DNA from: Persicaria tinctoria
Lineage: Eukaryota > Streptophyta > Magnoliopsida > Caryophyllales > Polygonaceae
Length of the DNA: 64,000 nt
Assembly: GCA_037127255.1 (NCBI GenBank)
Contig: JBANSL010000018.1
Location: forward strand, 17,085,175-17,149,174
Reading direction: 5' to 3'
Shown here: positions 46,302 through 57,547 of the stretch, one piece after another
How the letters are laid out: every line of letters begins with the position of its first letter
Position numbering within the stretch: the first letter of the stretch is position 1
Notes under the pieces: generated by a model
Told to the model about the DNA's origin: nothing
The model's database searches: none
What the model saw: only the letters and a program-made list of their open reading frames with translations
Position numbers and translations under genes: made by a program

Positions 46302-47004
46302 AGGCGAATTGAAGATCTCTACTCCATGAAAGCGGTAATTCATGCTCCTTTGTGGGCCTTTTTTAGTGGAATTCGTTAGGGTTTGGGAATGAAATTGCAG
46401 CACAGGGAGACATTGGCAGCTGTTAACTTTGTAAGGAAATGCTTTGTTTTCTGGTTATGGCATTTGAATATTTGATGAGTTTCAATCCTGTTTCGTTTGA
46501 TTTTGCTTGCTGTTTTGATTGAATATTATAGAGATTGAGGATGAGGGTGTCATCTAATTGCTAGCTTGAACATAGCTATGGATTTGTTGCTTACAAGTTA
46601 CCAATAAAGGTAGCTTAGATGCTGAATATATGCTTATTTCAACTATGAAATAGAGACGAATAGGAGTGAAACTGGGTCTGGAAGGATAAACACAAGGGAA
46701 ATTGATTCGCCTTCTTTCAAGTAAACTACAGAACACAAAAATAGATCGAATGCAAGCACTCAACAAAACTGGCATGTTTCCTAGTGTTCAACCTGAACTG
46801 CAAGGGGATTTAGAAGACGCTGTTATTGAAGCTAGTGTACAAAGGGATTTTGTTTCGCCTTCTTTCAAGTAAACTACAGACCACGAAAATAGATTGAACG
46901 CAAGCACCCAACAAATATGGGCATGTTTCCTAGTGTTCAACTTGAACTTCAAGGGGATTTAGAAGACGCTGTTATTGAAGCTAGTGTACAAGATTGAATA
47001 CCAT
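46302..47004. other. Convergent 3' flanks of NATA-like copy 2 and AVT1
   Basis: Contains the 3' UTRs of both genes. No further gene. The AVT1-side half contains a tandem duplication (46708-46992). Confidence 0.7.
46708..46992. repeat. Tandem duplication, 148-bp period
   Basis: Two copies starting CGCCTTCTTTCAAGTAAACT at 46708 and 46856, about 90% similar, both containing GGCATGTTTCCTAGTGTTCA. Lies in the presumed 3' UTR of AVT1 just after the stop codon, so it may change UTR length or polyadenylation. Confidence 0.85.
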
Positions 47005-50000
47005 TCAGTTTTGCAACCTTTCGACGATTTGGGACAGAGCGGAGTATGTTCCAAATGCTGACGAGATCAGACCAACAGTGATGACGAGTGCGCAAAGCGA
47101 AGCCTGCCAGAGGTCACAAACAGGATGAATAAACCAGATAGATGATAAAAACCTGAATGAAACCTTAAGTGAATGACAGATTAGATTAGAGATTTTCCTT
47201 CTTCTAATACATAATGAGGGACTGAGGGCTATAACATGGTGAGCAATAACAAACTAGTACAATTACAACGACATTCAGAAAACACAGGTAACTAAACCTC
47301 TGAAAATCGAAAAGAGCAGCAACTGTTTACCTGAATACGCGTCACCTTTCCCCTTAGAATGCTCAAGTAGCAAGCACAAGGTAGAATAAGTGTCTGAAAA
47401 TGACAAAGTACAAAAAATCAGATTTCACGAAGTCAGGATTGACCTACAGGAAGAAATAACACAACACACTTACAACAAGCATTGTCAGTAAGGATCCGAT
47501 CAGCGCCATCACCAAACCTAGCCAATTCAGAAGGACAGTGTCAACATATGAAAGGATAACTACTTGGCACGAAACTCACAGGCAAACAAATAGACAAAGG
47601 TGGTTAAAACCTACCGAAAAAGGGAATGGAAAGAGCCACTAATAATGTGGAGATCACCAGAGCAGTTCGAATGAGGATAGGATACATGTGAGATTTGAGA
47701 TGCTGCCTCGGTATCAACTCCTCCAAACTCATCGCCACAGGGGACATGGTTAAAGCAAATGTATTGCTTGTTAAAGAAACAAGAAATTTTGATTCTCATA
47801 GCAGGAGGATGAAAACATCTATCTTCAAACCGGTTTGGAAGAACAGGAAAAATAAATAAAAGATAACAAATCAGATATTTGTTTTATTTGCCACAGACAG
47901 GAAATGTGTTCATCTTACTCCCCATCACCAAAAAAATGGCCACTAATAATAGAAAGGATATTTTGAAAATGGGTTCACCACCTGCAACACATCAAAATGG
48001 AAGACGGGGGATTGTTAATTTGCAAAACTTCAGAGTTTCGGCTCACAAAAATGAAGATGAGTATATCTACGGAATATATCCCTTGATAAACACTTCTGAT
48101 GAGGAGAACCAAGGACTTATTTTAAGCTATCAAATTAAATATTATTTGAAACTACAAGGCAAGTTCAAAACACAAAGGATAAAAATCTAACTACTAAGAA
48201 ATTCTTAGTTCCTTCGTTTGAAACATTGAGCTCTGATTTAGTGGTTAAAGTTCGAATTCTTAGTTCTCTAGATCAGTATATATGCAAAAATGTGTGTACT
48301 TTGAAGTTTTTGAAAGTGGATAATCTAAAAGCTCTCAAGGAGCTAAAAAATGCTCTGATTTACTCGGAATGTTGTTGTTGTTGTTTTATTTGCACTAATG
48401 TCCAATAAAAACCACTTGCCTGAGTTAACCAAAAAGGTAAAACGGAAGGAAAAATAAATAAAGGTGAATCCCCTCACCGTTGTCCATACAGCAATTTTCG
48501 AGGCTGTCAAATCTTGAGGCAAATTGAGAGTGAACTGTGACTGTGTTGAATCACCATACATCAAGTACCCCAAAACAGCAACACCCGCATACATCAAGGT
48601 ACAGATCCCAAAACTGCATCAGAAATAGCTACTTTAGCTACATTATAAACAACTTGAAATCGTTCATGCAATGACACTTTATTAGATTACTAGAGGAGTT
48701 ATATTATTGGGCTAGTATTATAATCAGGTCATGGGAATTGAGACCAGAACGATCTATAGTCAAACCTTATATGCAGAAAACTGAGAATGTTCTTTGTAGG
48801 CAAAAAGAACAAAGGTAAATATGAGGATAAAGTCAGATCAGGTGATTGTCTGTCTTCAGAAGATCAGAATATCAGACAATATGTATCATAAACTACATAC
48901 CACTTCAGGGTATCATAAACTACATGCAAAATTATTGACAAGATATAAAATCAAAGGTTTCTGCTAGCCCCTTTTTATCACAAACAGATCTTTAAGCTTC
49001 TTACCTAGTCAAGAGGACTGATGGATATTGGTTTGGTTTCTCCATTGAAGTATAGATGTTAGGAAAGACAGCATGCCCTGAGTAGCAATATCCATAGAGA
49101 CCAATAGCTACAGGCAGGGTACCAAGATTGAGTGTTGAACCTTTTTCATAATGACCAACTTGATCAATCAAACCAACCCAAAATAAGCATAACACCACCA
49201 ATATTGAAGCAATCACTCCACCAGCTGCAATCAAGGATGACACAAAGAATTAACCGTGGCAGTACACTTGTTGCACATAAAATGGAAAACGCATCTAGGA
49301 TGGAAACTTACAATTGGGAATGATTATTCCTGTTCTACTACAACATGCCTAGTTTTATAGAGTTAGAGAACAAGAACAAGGTAGCTCAACAACAATAATA
49401 AAGACAGTATCATCATTTTTAAGTGTTCAAAGTATTTTAAGTGTTCAAAGTTTATATATACTAGAAACTATGGATTGTGAATACATGAATTTACAGGCGA
49501 GTATAAACTGTCTCTGAAGTTTATGATCAACATTGGAGCTATAGAATAATAGCCTGCCCGCGTAAAAACTAACATATATTTATCTAAAAAGTAAGAGTGC
49601 GTTATTTAAGCGCATGGTGCATGACAGCTTGGAGCCTTGGACCAGTGTATTAAACATGAATGGATAATGAAGTAAGCAGCCAATCAGGTCATAGATTAAT
49701 GTCTAGAGTTTGTGGATATAGCAAAACACTTTATCTCCTTACCAGATATGTAGCTCAAAACGCTAAGATCTCGAAGCCAACATGTGGGAAGCACTGCTAG
49801 CGTGGTTGCTAATGCAAACAAGTGGGGTGCATCCAAGACACAAAAGCCCAAATCCAAGTGAGCATTTGGAAAAAGTGATGATAAGTTGTCACTCTCCAAT
49901 ATTATGTATTCCACACAACATGCCTGTCACAAATTAGTCTATTTAGTGGCAAACATGAAATAGAATAATAATCAAGGGATAGGGACCATAAATTAAAAAC

Positions 50001-53000
50001 AAAACCCTACTTAGAGTTTCCTTGGGAGTCTTCCAGCATCCATAGTTCTATGTTTGAATTGTGATTATAGCCAGCAATTTTATGATGCATTTAAACAGGA
50101 CCCACTATGTGCATTTTTTAAGTTATAAAAAGATGATTACAACAAACTTTCCTGACCAAAAGGTAATGGCATTGTTGGATTAGGAAACCCCAAACTACAT
50201 AGCTAATGAACCAAATATTCCTAGAAATCAACCATTCTTGATGGCAAATTTATCATTCATAGAATATGCAAAGACCCGGGTCGTTGAACTGAAGACTTGG
50301 GTCACATTACGGTCAATGTTTATCTAATATTTGCAAGCTTAAAAACACTTCCTATAGCAACACTTAACCTGAATTTTATACTATTTCATGGAGTGATTCT
50401 TAAAGAATAAATAGAAGCAATTGCTCTATAGGGCGTGGTTAATGGAAAATGAATAAGTTAGTGTACTTACATAGAGTTCCACATAAAGGATAATCTGCAA
50501 CCACATACAAAATGAACAAGTTAGTGTACTTACATAGAGTTCCACAAGAAACAGAATTCTAGAAAAGTCTTAGTAAATCGTTAATCATGGAATCCAACTT
50601 CATTCATTGTACAAGGAAGCACATCTGCACATTCATATTATATTATTTGAAGCATAGTTTTCAGGTAAGAATTGGAGAAACTCTCATTCTAGGAAATAAC
50701 TATGCTACTACTATACAGTATGTAGAATCCATTGACAACAGCTATTCCTTTTTACATGAAAATCAGAATCTTACTTTGCTATCTATATATCATACGATGA
50801 TAGTCCACTTCATGTAATCTTACACTGAACCAGGGCTTTGTCATTGGCAAAGGACTGCAGGTGCCACTGTATCCTTGTTATTAAGCAACTATTTAAACAT
50901 AGCAACATTACCATGCACCTCTAGATCTTATCTGAACAGATCTTTGATATATTCCCAAATTTACATAATAGGGTGCTTTTAGACCCTGAAGCAATGACAA
51001 GTGACAATGTCCAATTTAGCCCAAAGAGTTGATGCTGGAGACAGAAAGACATACAGATATTGCAATTCGTCCCGCTTTTCCAAATGCAGCTTGGCCAATA
51101 TCTGGATAAGTCTCTAAACCAGGAGAACTATCTAAACAGCTGCGCAGGAGGACTCCGGTGTAGAAGGAAAGTATGGCAAATATCAATAGGATAGAAATGC
51201 TAACCCATCCTCCCTCCTTGACAGCATAAGGAGTGGAAAGAATTCCCACTCCACATAGTACATTCATACCTAATCACATCAAGGGGAAAGTGAAAAGTCT
51301 CATCCATCGAAAATCACAACTGTAGATTCACCCGCACTTAGCACTAATAAGTAATATTGAACAACACGAAAAAATGAATGTTCTTGTTTTCCTATTCCAG
51401 GGCCTGGGGAAGCAAAATGGCATTGTAGAACACATTCTAACAATAAGACTTGCAAGACCAAGAACGCGCATGAATTGGACAACTCACCATTTAATACAGC
51501 TTGTCCATAAGTACTTTGTCGAGAAACTGGAAACTCATGCACTACCTTCACTGAAGCCTGATCATCAGTCTTCTTTAGATGAGAAGGCTTTCTTTCTGGA
51601 CCAGGAGGTAGTAGAGAATGAGAACTACGCCTTTCTGGCTCATCTGCAGGTGTTGGTAAAAAAGCTTTTCCTATTTCTGGTGTATGCCTCTGTTTTAGTG
51701 ATGAGGATAGGAATGAGCTGGTGAATCTCTCCAGTGTAGGAGTGCCCAAAATAACACTCGGTGATGGCACACTGCTATATAAATCAATTGATTGCCTGCG
51801 AAGCAACTTCCATGATGATTACTTGATTATTCATAAGTTCATAGTTATAAAAAAAAGGTTTCAAAGGTTATAGAGCTTTTGTTAGCAGTTCAGCACAGAA
51901 CTATATTCCCTGGAACGTATTAGGGACAGATACAAATAGTAGTTCACAAAAGCTCCTAATTAACAAGGAATGTTATTTCACTGTTTAATAAATTTATAGG
52001 TTCACTTCCTTAAGACTTTAAGGTTTAACCTAAAAAACCCATTCACTAGTACATATTATAATAACATTTGCTCAAGAGCTCCAAAAGATCTATGGACAAA
52101 TTTGGCCAATTACAGCTATCCATCTAATGTCCCAATTTATTTTCCTCACATAATTCACCTATCTCTTCATATTCCCCCCCACCCAATGTCACACGAATCC
52201 TTTATAAGATGCAAATTGCAGATTCATTTATCAAAAACATGCACAACTGCCTCCTGCGTACTCCTAGCTTAGGCAAATCCAGTGTATAATACATTTCAAG
52301 GTCATGTGACAAAGAGAAGATATAATCATATATATCCAGAAAAGCAATTTAACTTCATAAAGTTAATGCAACATATATATGGCATAAACATAGCGTCATG
52401 TCAACTACTTCCAAACCCTTCTATTCCCCTAGATTTCAAACAAATAAATACTCCATAGTAATTGATGATATTGTTCAAATAACAAACCAACTAAAATTCA
52501 GTATTTGACCACTTGTTAGGCCTTGCATATATCTTATTTAAGCACAAGTTGGAGTCTTAACAAATTGTTAAAAGAAAAACATAGGGTCGCAAAACGCCAA
52601 TTAACAAGACAAGCCAAATTCACACTGGGTTCCCCTGTCAGTGTCAGTGAATACACATGTATGATTCTGGAACCCCACCAAAATTAACCCGATTATTCTA
52701 ATCACCGAATCCACTAGGCCTAATCAATGAAGAATGTCGCTTCTCCATTATGAACTCAACTTGAAAGAAAAGCCAATTACAACTAAGCAATTATAGCAAC
52801 AAATATAAAATGATTTTTACCCCGGCTCCACAGATGAACAAAACAAAACCAACAAGCACATGACAAGTAACCCAATGGTGACTGGTACCTATAACTTTGG
52901 GGCCACGACGGGTTGTAGGAATTAGGCTTGCTATTATGCAATCCATCCGCCGAGTAATCCGACGAATCGGAATCGTTTCCGTCGTCTTCATCCCTGTTCA

Positions 53001-53070
53001 CCAGCTTCTCCTCGTCGCCGTCCTCATCGCTCTCGATGTAAAAGTACTGTTCCGAAGCCGAATTCTTCAT
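47005..53070 (-). CDS. AVT1: Vacuolar amino acid transporter AVT1 type (12 exons)
   Basis: AAAP-family transporter of the AVT1 group, which in plants and yeast moves neutral amino acids across the vacuolar membrane. Exons on the minus strand: 52889-53070, 51488-51795, 51055-51269, 50471-50494, 49743-49923, 49005-49224, 48478-48613, 47962-47981, 47615-47760, 47474-47517, 47331-47393, 47005-47103. Their sum is 1,638 nt, an open frame of 545 aa; phases agree at every junction. The N-terminal 160 residues are acidic and Ser-rich (DSDSSDYSAD) and cytosolic by family. The 11-helix domain starts near NVLCGVGILSTPYAVKEGGW and includes PVAIGLYGYCYSGHAVFPNI and SPVAMSLEELIP; the C-terminus is SALSQIVERLQN. 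Two micro-exons (24 and 20 nt) and one AT-AC intron are unusual. All other introns are GT-AG. Looks functional. Confidence 0.95.
47761..47961 (-). other. U12-type AT-AC intron of AVT1 (201 bp)
   Basis: On the minus strand the intron begins ATATCCTTTC, the exact U12 5' splice-site consensus, and ends CAATAC. A branch-site-like TTTCTTTAAC lies about 11 nt before the AC, the short distance expected for U12 introns. Only this AT-AC junction joins the 20-nt micro-exon (VVNPFSK) to the next exon (FALTMSPVAM) in frame. The nearby GT-AG-style alternative ending AACAAG would cause a premature stop. Confidence 0.9.
50449..50545 (-). repeat. Partial duplication of AVT1 micro-exon 4
   Basis: The segment around the 24-nt exon (50471-50494) is repeated at about 50510-50545. 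Both contain AAGTTAGTGTACTTACATAG, i.e. the exon's 3' half with its GTAAGT donor. The second copy lacks the exon's 5' half and the original acceptor; a TTCTAG upstream could act as a weak substitute but would shift the frame (25 nt). A pseudo-exon trap within the intron. Confidence 0.85.
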
Positions 53071-53413
53071 GTCTCTCTCTCTCTATCCGAAACAAGAAAG
53101 GAAAAAACCAGTTAGCTGCTCAAATTGAGAGACACGGAGGAGCAATCAATTTGACGGAGGTCGATCTGGATAAGCGTGATTCATAAATGGCGCGAAATCA
53201 AGTGACGCAGAGTCGATTTTGGTGAATGGAAATCACAATCGAAGAAATTGAAAGCTCGAAATCTGCTGAGTAGATTGAGAGCAATGGATGGAAATGGTTG
53301 AGGATTCTGGATTTTCAGTAGCAAATTACAGTGCTGGCGAGAAAAAGTAACTCGTAATCATGAAGGTTGAGGGAGAGAGGGAGGGAAGAAAGAGCGCCTT
53401 TTTGAAGAGGGGG

Positions 53414-53448
<35 letters not shown>

Positions 53449-53639
53449 GACCTGTGAGTGGCTGTGACTGTGATGTTGAAAGGCGGCAACGGCGAATCCC
53501 AACTCGTCTGATGAATTTAGGGAAATCGTATATATACCAGCGATAATTTCAAGATGAACCGCCTCGGGATTGAACCGGTTCGGGTTAATTGAGTTGAACG
53601 GTTATCCGTTTAAAAATGTTGAATCTATATTTATATTTA
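53071..53639 (-). promoter_or_regulatory. AVT1 5' UTR and proximal promoter with (GA)n
   Basis: CT-rich leader on the coding strand directly upstream of the ATG. A (GA)n microsatellite lies at 53416-53447, a common feature in plant leaders/core promoters bound by GAGA-type BPC factors. The MULE-type MITE at 53640 limits the promoter to about 570 bp of unique sequence. TATA box not certain (GTATATATAC near 53528-53537 is a candidate). Confidence 0.55.
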
Positions 53640-54596
53640 GGCGAAACTAATTAAAATAACCCGACCTTTAAGGGTGTGTTAAAAATATATCACAACCTTT
53701 CAAGTGTAAGATAAATATCCCGACCTTTAAAGGGGTGTTAAAAATATATCTCAATATTTCAAATGTAATATAAATATCTCGACCTTTATAGATGATGTTA
53801 AAATAATATCTCAAAAAAATTTGTACAAAAAAAAAGCTAACAGGACATGCATATATGACAAAAAAAAATTAATAAAAAAAACTTTAAAAAATCTATATAA
53901 AAAAATTATAGATCTACATATCTTTCGTCTTTCATATTTTATACACACTATTTTCTTATAACTCTATATTAAAAGCCTTGTTTTATTAAACCACTTTTCT
54001 TTTCTTTTTTTTTTTATCAAGAGAAAGAAATAAATTAATAAAATATAAATATATATAAAAAATGATATATTTACAAGTGTTTAATATTTTATTTAGATTA
54101 TTTTTATATTTGAGGGATAACACCCATATTCGTATAATGGACCATTTAACTAATTTCGCATTTTTGATGAAAATTTAAAATATAAAGAAGAATAGTTAGA
54201 ATTTTAGTAAATGAATTATGTAAAAAAAATGGGACAATTGAACAAAGAAGAATAATATGGAAAATTGAAATATTAATAAAGTGTCTTGATTTTTTTTTTT
54301 TAAATAATAAATGAAAAAACATGTTTTCTTAAACCCTTCTATTAATTTTTTATATTTTTTTTTATTAATTTAGTTTGCCACATATGTATGCCATGTTAGA
54401 TTTTTTTGGTAGAGAATTATTTTCTATATTATTTTGAACATAACTTATAAAGGTTGATATATTTATCTTACATTTGAAAGGTAGGGATATATTTTTAACA
54501 TATCCTTAAAGGTCGGGATATTTATCTTATATTTGAAAGGTTGAGATATATTTTTAACACACCCTTAAAGGTCGGGTTATTTTAATTAGTTTCGCC
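53640..54596. mobile_element. Mutator-like MITE with long TIRs (957 bp)
   Basis: Terminal inverted repeats of about 145 bp start GGCGAAACTAATTAAAATAA on both ends. A perfect 9-bp duplication TTATATTTA flanks the element (53631-53639 and 54597-54605). Long TIRs with a 9-bp duplication define Mutator-like elements. Inside the TIRs the block CCCGACCTTTAAGG...GTTAAAAATATATC is itself repeated two to three times. No transposase frame; AT-rich centre. Sits in the AVT1 upstream region. Confidence 0.95.
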
Positions 54597-55069
54597 TTAT
54601 ATTTATAATATATCTATATTTATATAAATTCTTAAAACTTTAAGAGTTTTCGGATATGTTTCACATCCACCTTAATTTTCTCCTTTTAAATCAATCATTT
54701 TTTTTTCCTTTTTCAATTGATTTTCATGGAGTATATTGTAACATATATCTATTTGTAAATTTTTATGTGCTATCACAATAGAATCCATCTTAAACGAGAT
54801 TATTATACCTCTCTCTTATGAGTATGGTCTTATAAGTTTTTTCATCAAAAAAATGTTCTTATAAATTTAATTCAAAATATTAAATTAACTTTATTTTATT
54901 TTATCACTATGATTTTATTTTAAAAAAATCGCGCCATGATGATGAAGTACTAATTAAGAATAAGAGGTTGCTATATTTAGACCACCAAAATTTACTATTT
55001 ACACCTAAAATTATATTTTTATTTTTATTTTTAAATAAATTGTGTGTCTTTTGATTTACACCACGGAGG
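54597..55069. other. AT-rich spacer
   Basis: No gene or recognised repeat beyond the 9-bp duplication of the adjacent MITE. Confidence 0.6.
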
Positions 55070-56113
55070 TAGGCCTGATACATGAGCCGAGTAGTTCGAG
55101 ATCGACTCGGGCTCGACTCAGAAAAAGCTCGACTCGGGATCGCTCGAAGGTATATACGAGCCGAGTTCGAGCCTATTCATGAGCTCGAGTAGCTCACCAG
55201 CTCGAAGACTCCTAAATCCCTATGTATAAAAGCTAACTCCCTCCGCCTAAACTCAGCCGCTCTGCCGCTCCAATCCTTTTTTTAGGAACGCTCCGGAACT
55301 GAAAACCCCTAATCTCTCTTACTCTCTCTGTCTCTCATCGTTTCTCGCTCACAACCTCCGATCTCAATCGTCGTTCATCATCCTCATATCTGGGTAGCCT
55401 TCCGTCGCGGCGTCGCCCCTCACCATGCCTCGTCATCCTCCCATCGCCTGTCGCTCGTCGTCTTCCTCAGATCTAGGTCTCGCCCTTGCTCGCTTCCGCG
55501 TATCCAAGTCTCGTTTGTCCTCTCACGCTTACTCTCTCACCCTCTCTTGTTGGTCGCCTGCAATCTCAGTCGCCTCTTGTCGTCCTCAGATCCGGGTCGC
55601 CCTCTGTCGCTCGCTTCCTCTCTCGTCCTCATATCTAATAACTTCTGGATGTTTTTCGCCTGCTTTTCTGTAAATTTGTTATTGTTTAGGCGTCGATTCC
55701 TTTTTGTGTGACTGATTGCTGTTTGTTTCATCTGTTACGTCTGTAAATTTGTTTTTATTTAGACATCGGTTGCTGTTTGTTTTGTCGATTCTTTTGCTTC
55801 CCTTGTTTCGCCGATTCCTGCTTGTTTCATCGATTGTTGTTTCCTGTTGCTTCGTTCGAGCCCTAACGAGCTCATCGAACCCGAGTTCGAGCTTGTAACG
55901 AGCCCAATCGAGCTTATCGAGCTCGAGCTCGTGTTCGGGTTCGATGACAACCGAGCTCATCGAGCCGAGCTCGAGTTCTACACCCTGCTCGTGAGCCGAG
56001 CTTGAGCACATATATATACTCGAATAGAAATTGAGCTCGAGTTCGGCTCGTTTATAAACGAGCCGAGCTTGAACATCAAGTACTCGAGCTCGTAGGCTCG
56101 TATATCAGGCCTA
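55070..56113. mobile_element. hAT-type non-autonomous element (1,044 bp)
   Basis: Ends TAGGCCTGATA and inverted TATCAGGCCTA, flanked by an 8-bp duplication CACGGAGG / CACGAAGG (one mismatch; 55062-55069 and 56114-56121). Both subterminal regions are dense in CTCGAGC / GAGCTCG words, giving many small palindromes. The centre (55250-55780) is GC/T-rich and resembles plant leader sequence, with repeated TTGCTGTTTGTTTCGTCGATT units; it may be acquired host DNA but is not identifiable. Confidence 0.88.
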
Positions 56114-57547
56114 CACGAAGGTGTGGATTAAGAGCCGTAAGGTATTTGTATAATAATAATTAAAAAAAAAGTACCCATGTCTCTTGATTTACAAGTCTTT
56201 GAATCAAGAGCCACGTGATTTGTTTTTGTTTTTTTTTTTTCAATCTTGGATATAGTAATTTTTTGGAGTGGAAATAACATGACCGATAAAAATATAAAAT
56301 ATAAATGGATTTTAAATTTCAATTGGTAAATTTGTATCGAGCGATTAAAATCTTCTACACTATACTCGTAAAGTTATTTAACAACTCTGTAACATTAGTA
56401 CATTTCAAACCTTAGCTATAAAATTACAATTACATGATTTCAAATCTCAATTGAACATGTTAGATTGGTGTAGTTGGGGGCGACAACTAGTCGGGGCTCA
56501 AAAAGAAACGTACGGTGAGTCGGATCAAAGTGAACCAAAATCAGATACGATCAAATCTTAAATTGATTCAACATTTAGGTTTTAGTTTAGGATGTCGGGG
56601 ATGAACTGCTTTGAAGTTGATCCAAAATCTAATCAAATCAGTTGAGAGCTTGAATCAGAATCAACAATTCGACTAAACTAACATTTGGATTCAAGATTTT
56701 CTTCAAAGCGTACACTGAGTTCATGAAGCAAGAACATCACTAACGGTTTGTTCGGAGTTCTCAATTAGCTCCATATTTGTTTTTTCTTTTATATATCCGT
56801 CCTTTTGTTTAGGTGAAAATCTGTTCGTATGATGCTCAATAATCGCAACATATATTGGTTTTGGTTAAAGTTCTCACTGCAAGAAACTCTAGTCTAACAT
56901 TTGATATTCTAAAGTTATAAGTCTTTGTATGATCTAATGGATTCTTCTATGAATAATAATCTAGGTACTACGTACCAAAAAAAACAAAACACACACACAT
57001 TATTAGATCAACACTCACGATCTTTTCACATGGTATATGAAGAAAACAAATGGATGCATTATTTGGGCCTTGATTTATTAATTTGGGGAAAACTGACTTA
57101 CATATATTATAGATAGATATGGATCTTGGCAGTTAGTAACACATGCCTTTACGCATCAAGAGTGACTACCTACATGGCTACGTACATGTATGTATGTAGC
57201 CAGATTTTGAGATATATATATTAATGTGGTTTGTGAACGAAACTGAAAAGCATCCACACACTTGTAAAATTTCAACAACTTAATGATGGTATATAGTTTA
57301 ACGTACAAGGAGACAAAACTATTATGTTTCATGTAATTATTAATTATGTAGAGATATAAAACATGCTTTATCATATCACTTTGCTATTTTTTCCTAAAAA
57401 AAGGAATAATGTGACATTGTGATCATCTATTGTAAATTGTAATCTTCCATGCAACTGCGTGATATTGACTGGGTTTTCATCTTGCTTCAAGTTTTGAGTT
57501 GATTTTTTTGGTTGATCAGTTGAGCATGCTTTGAGAATATCAATTAA
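56114..57547. other. AT-rich spacer
   Basis: No gene supported. Short open frames lack domains. Some weak internal repetition (AATCAAATC words near 56540-56650). Confidence 0.55.

Noticed and set aside
47611..47799. Short minus-strand frame with CFNKQYICFNHV
   Set aside because: Out-of-frame reading across the U12 intron acceptor; the true exon begins at 47760 in another frame.
48343..48597. Extension of AVT1 exon 7 past its donor as a longer exon
   Set aside because: The added sequence runs into a stop and does not match the family; GTGAGG at 48477 is a good donor and restores the frame through the micro-exon.
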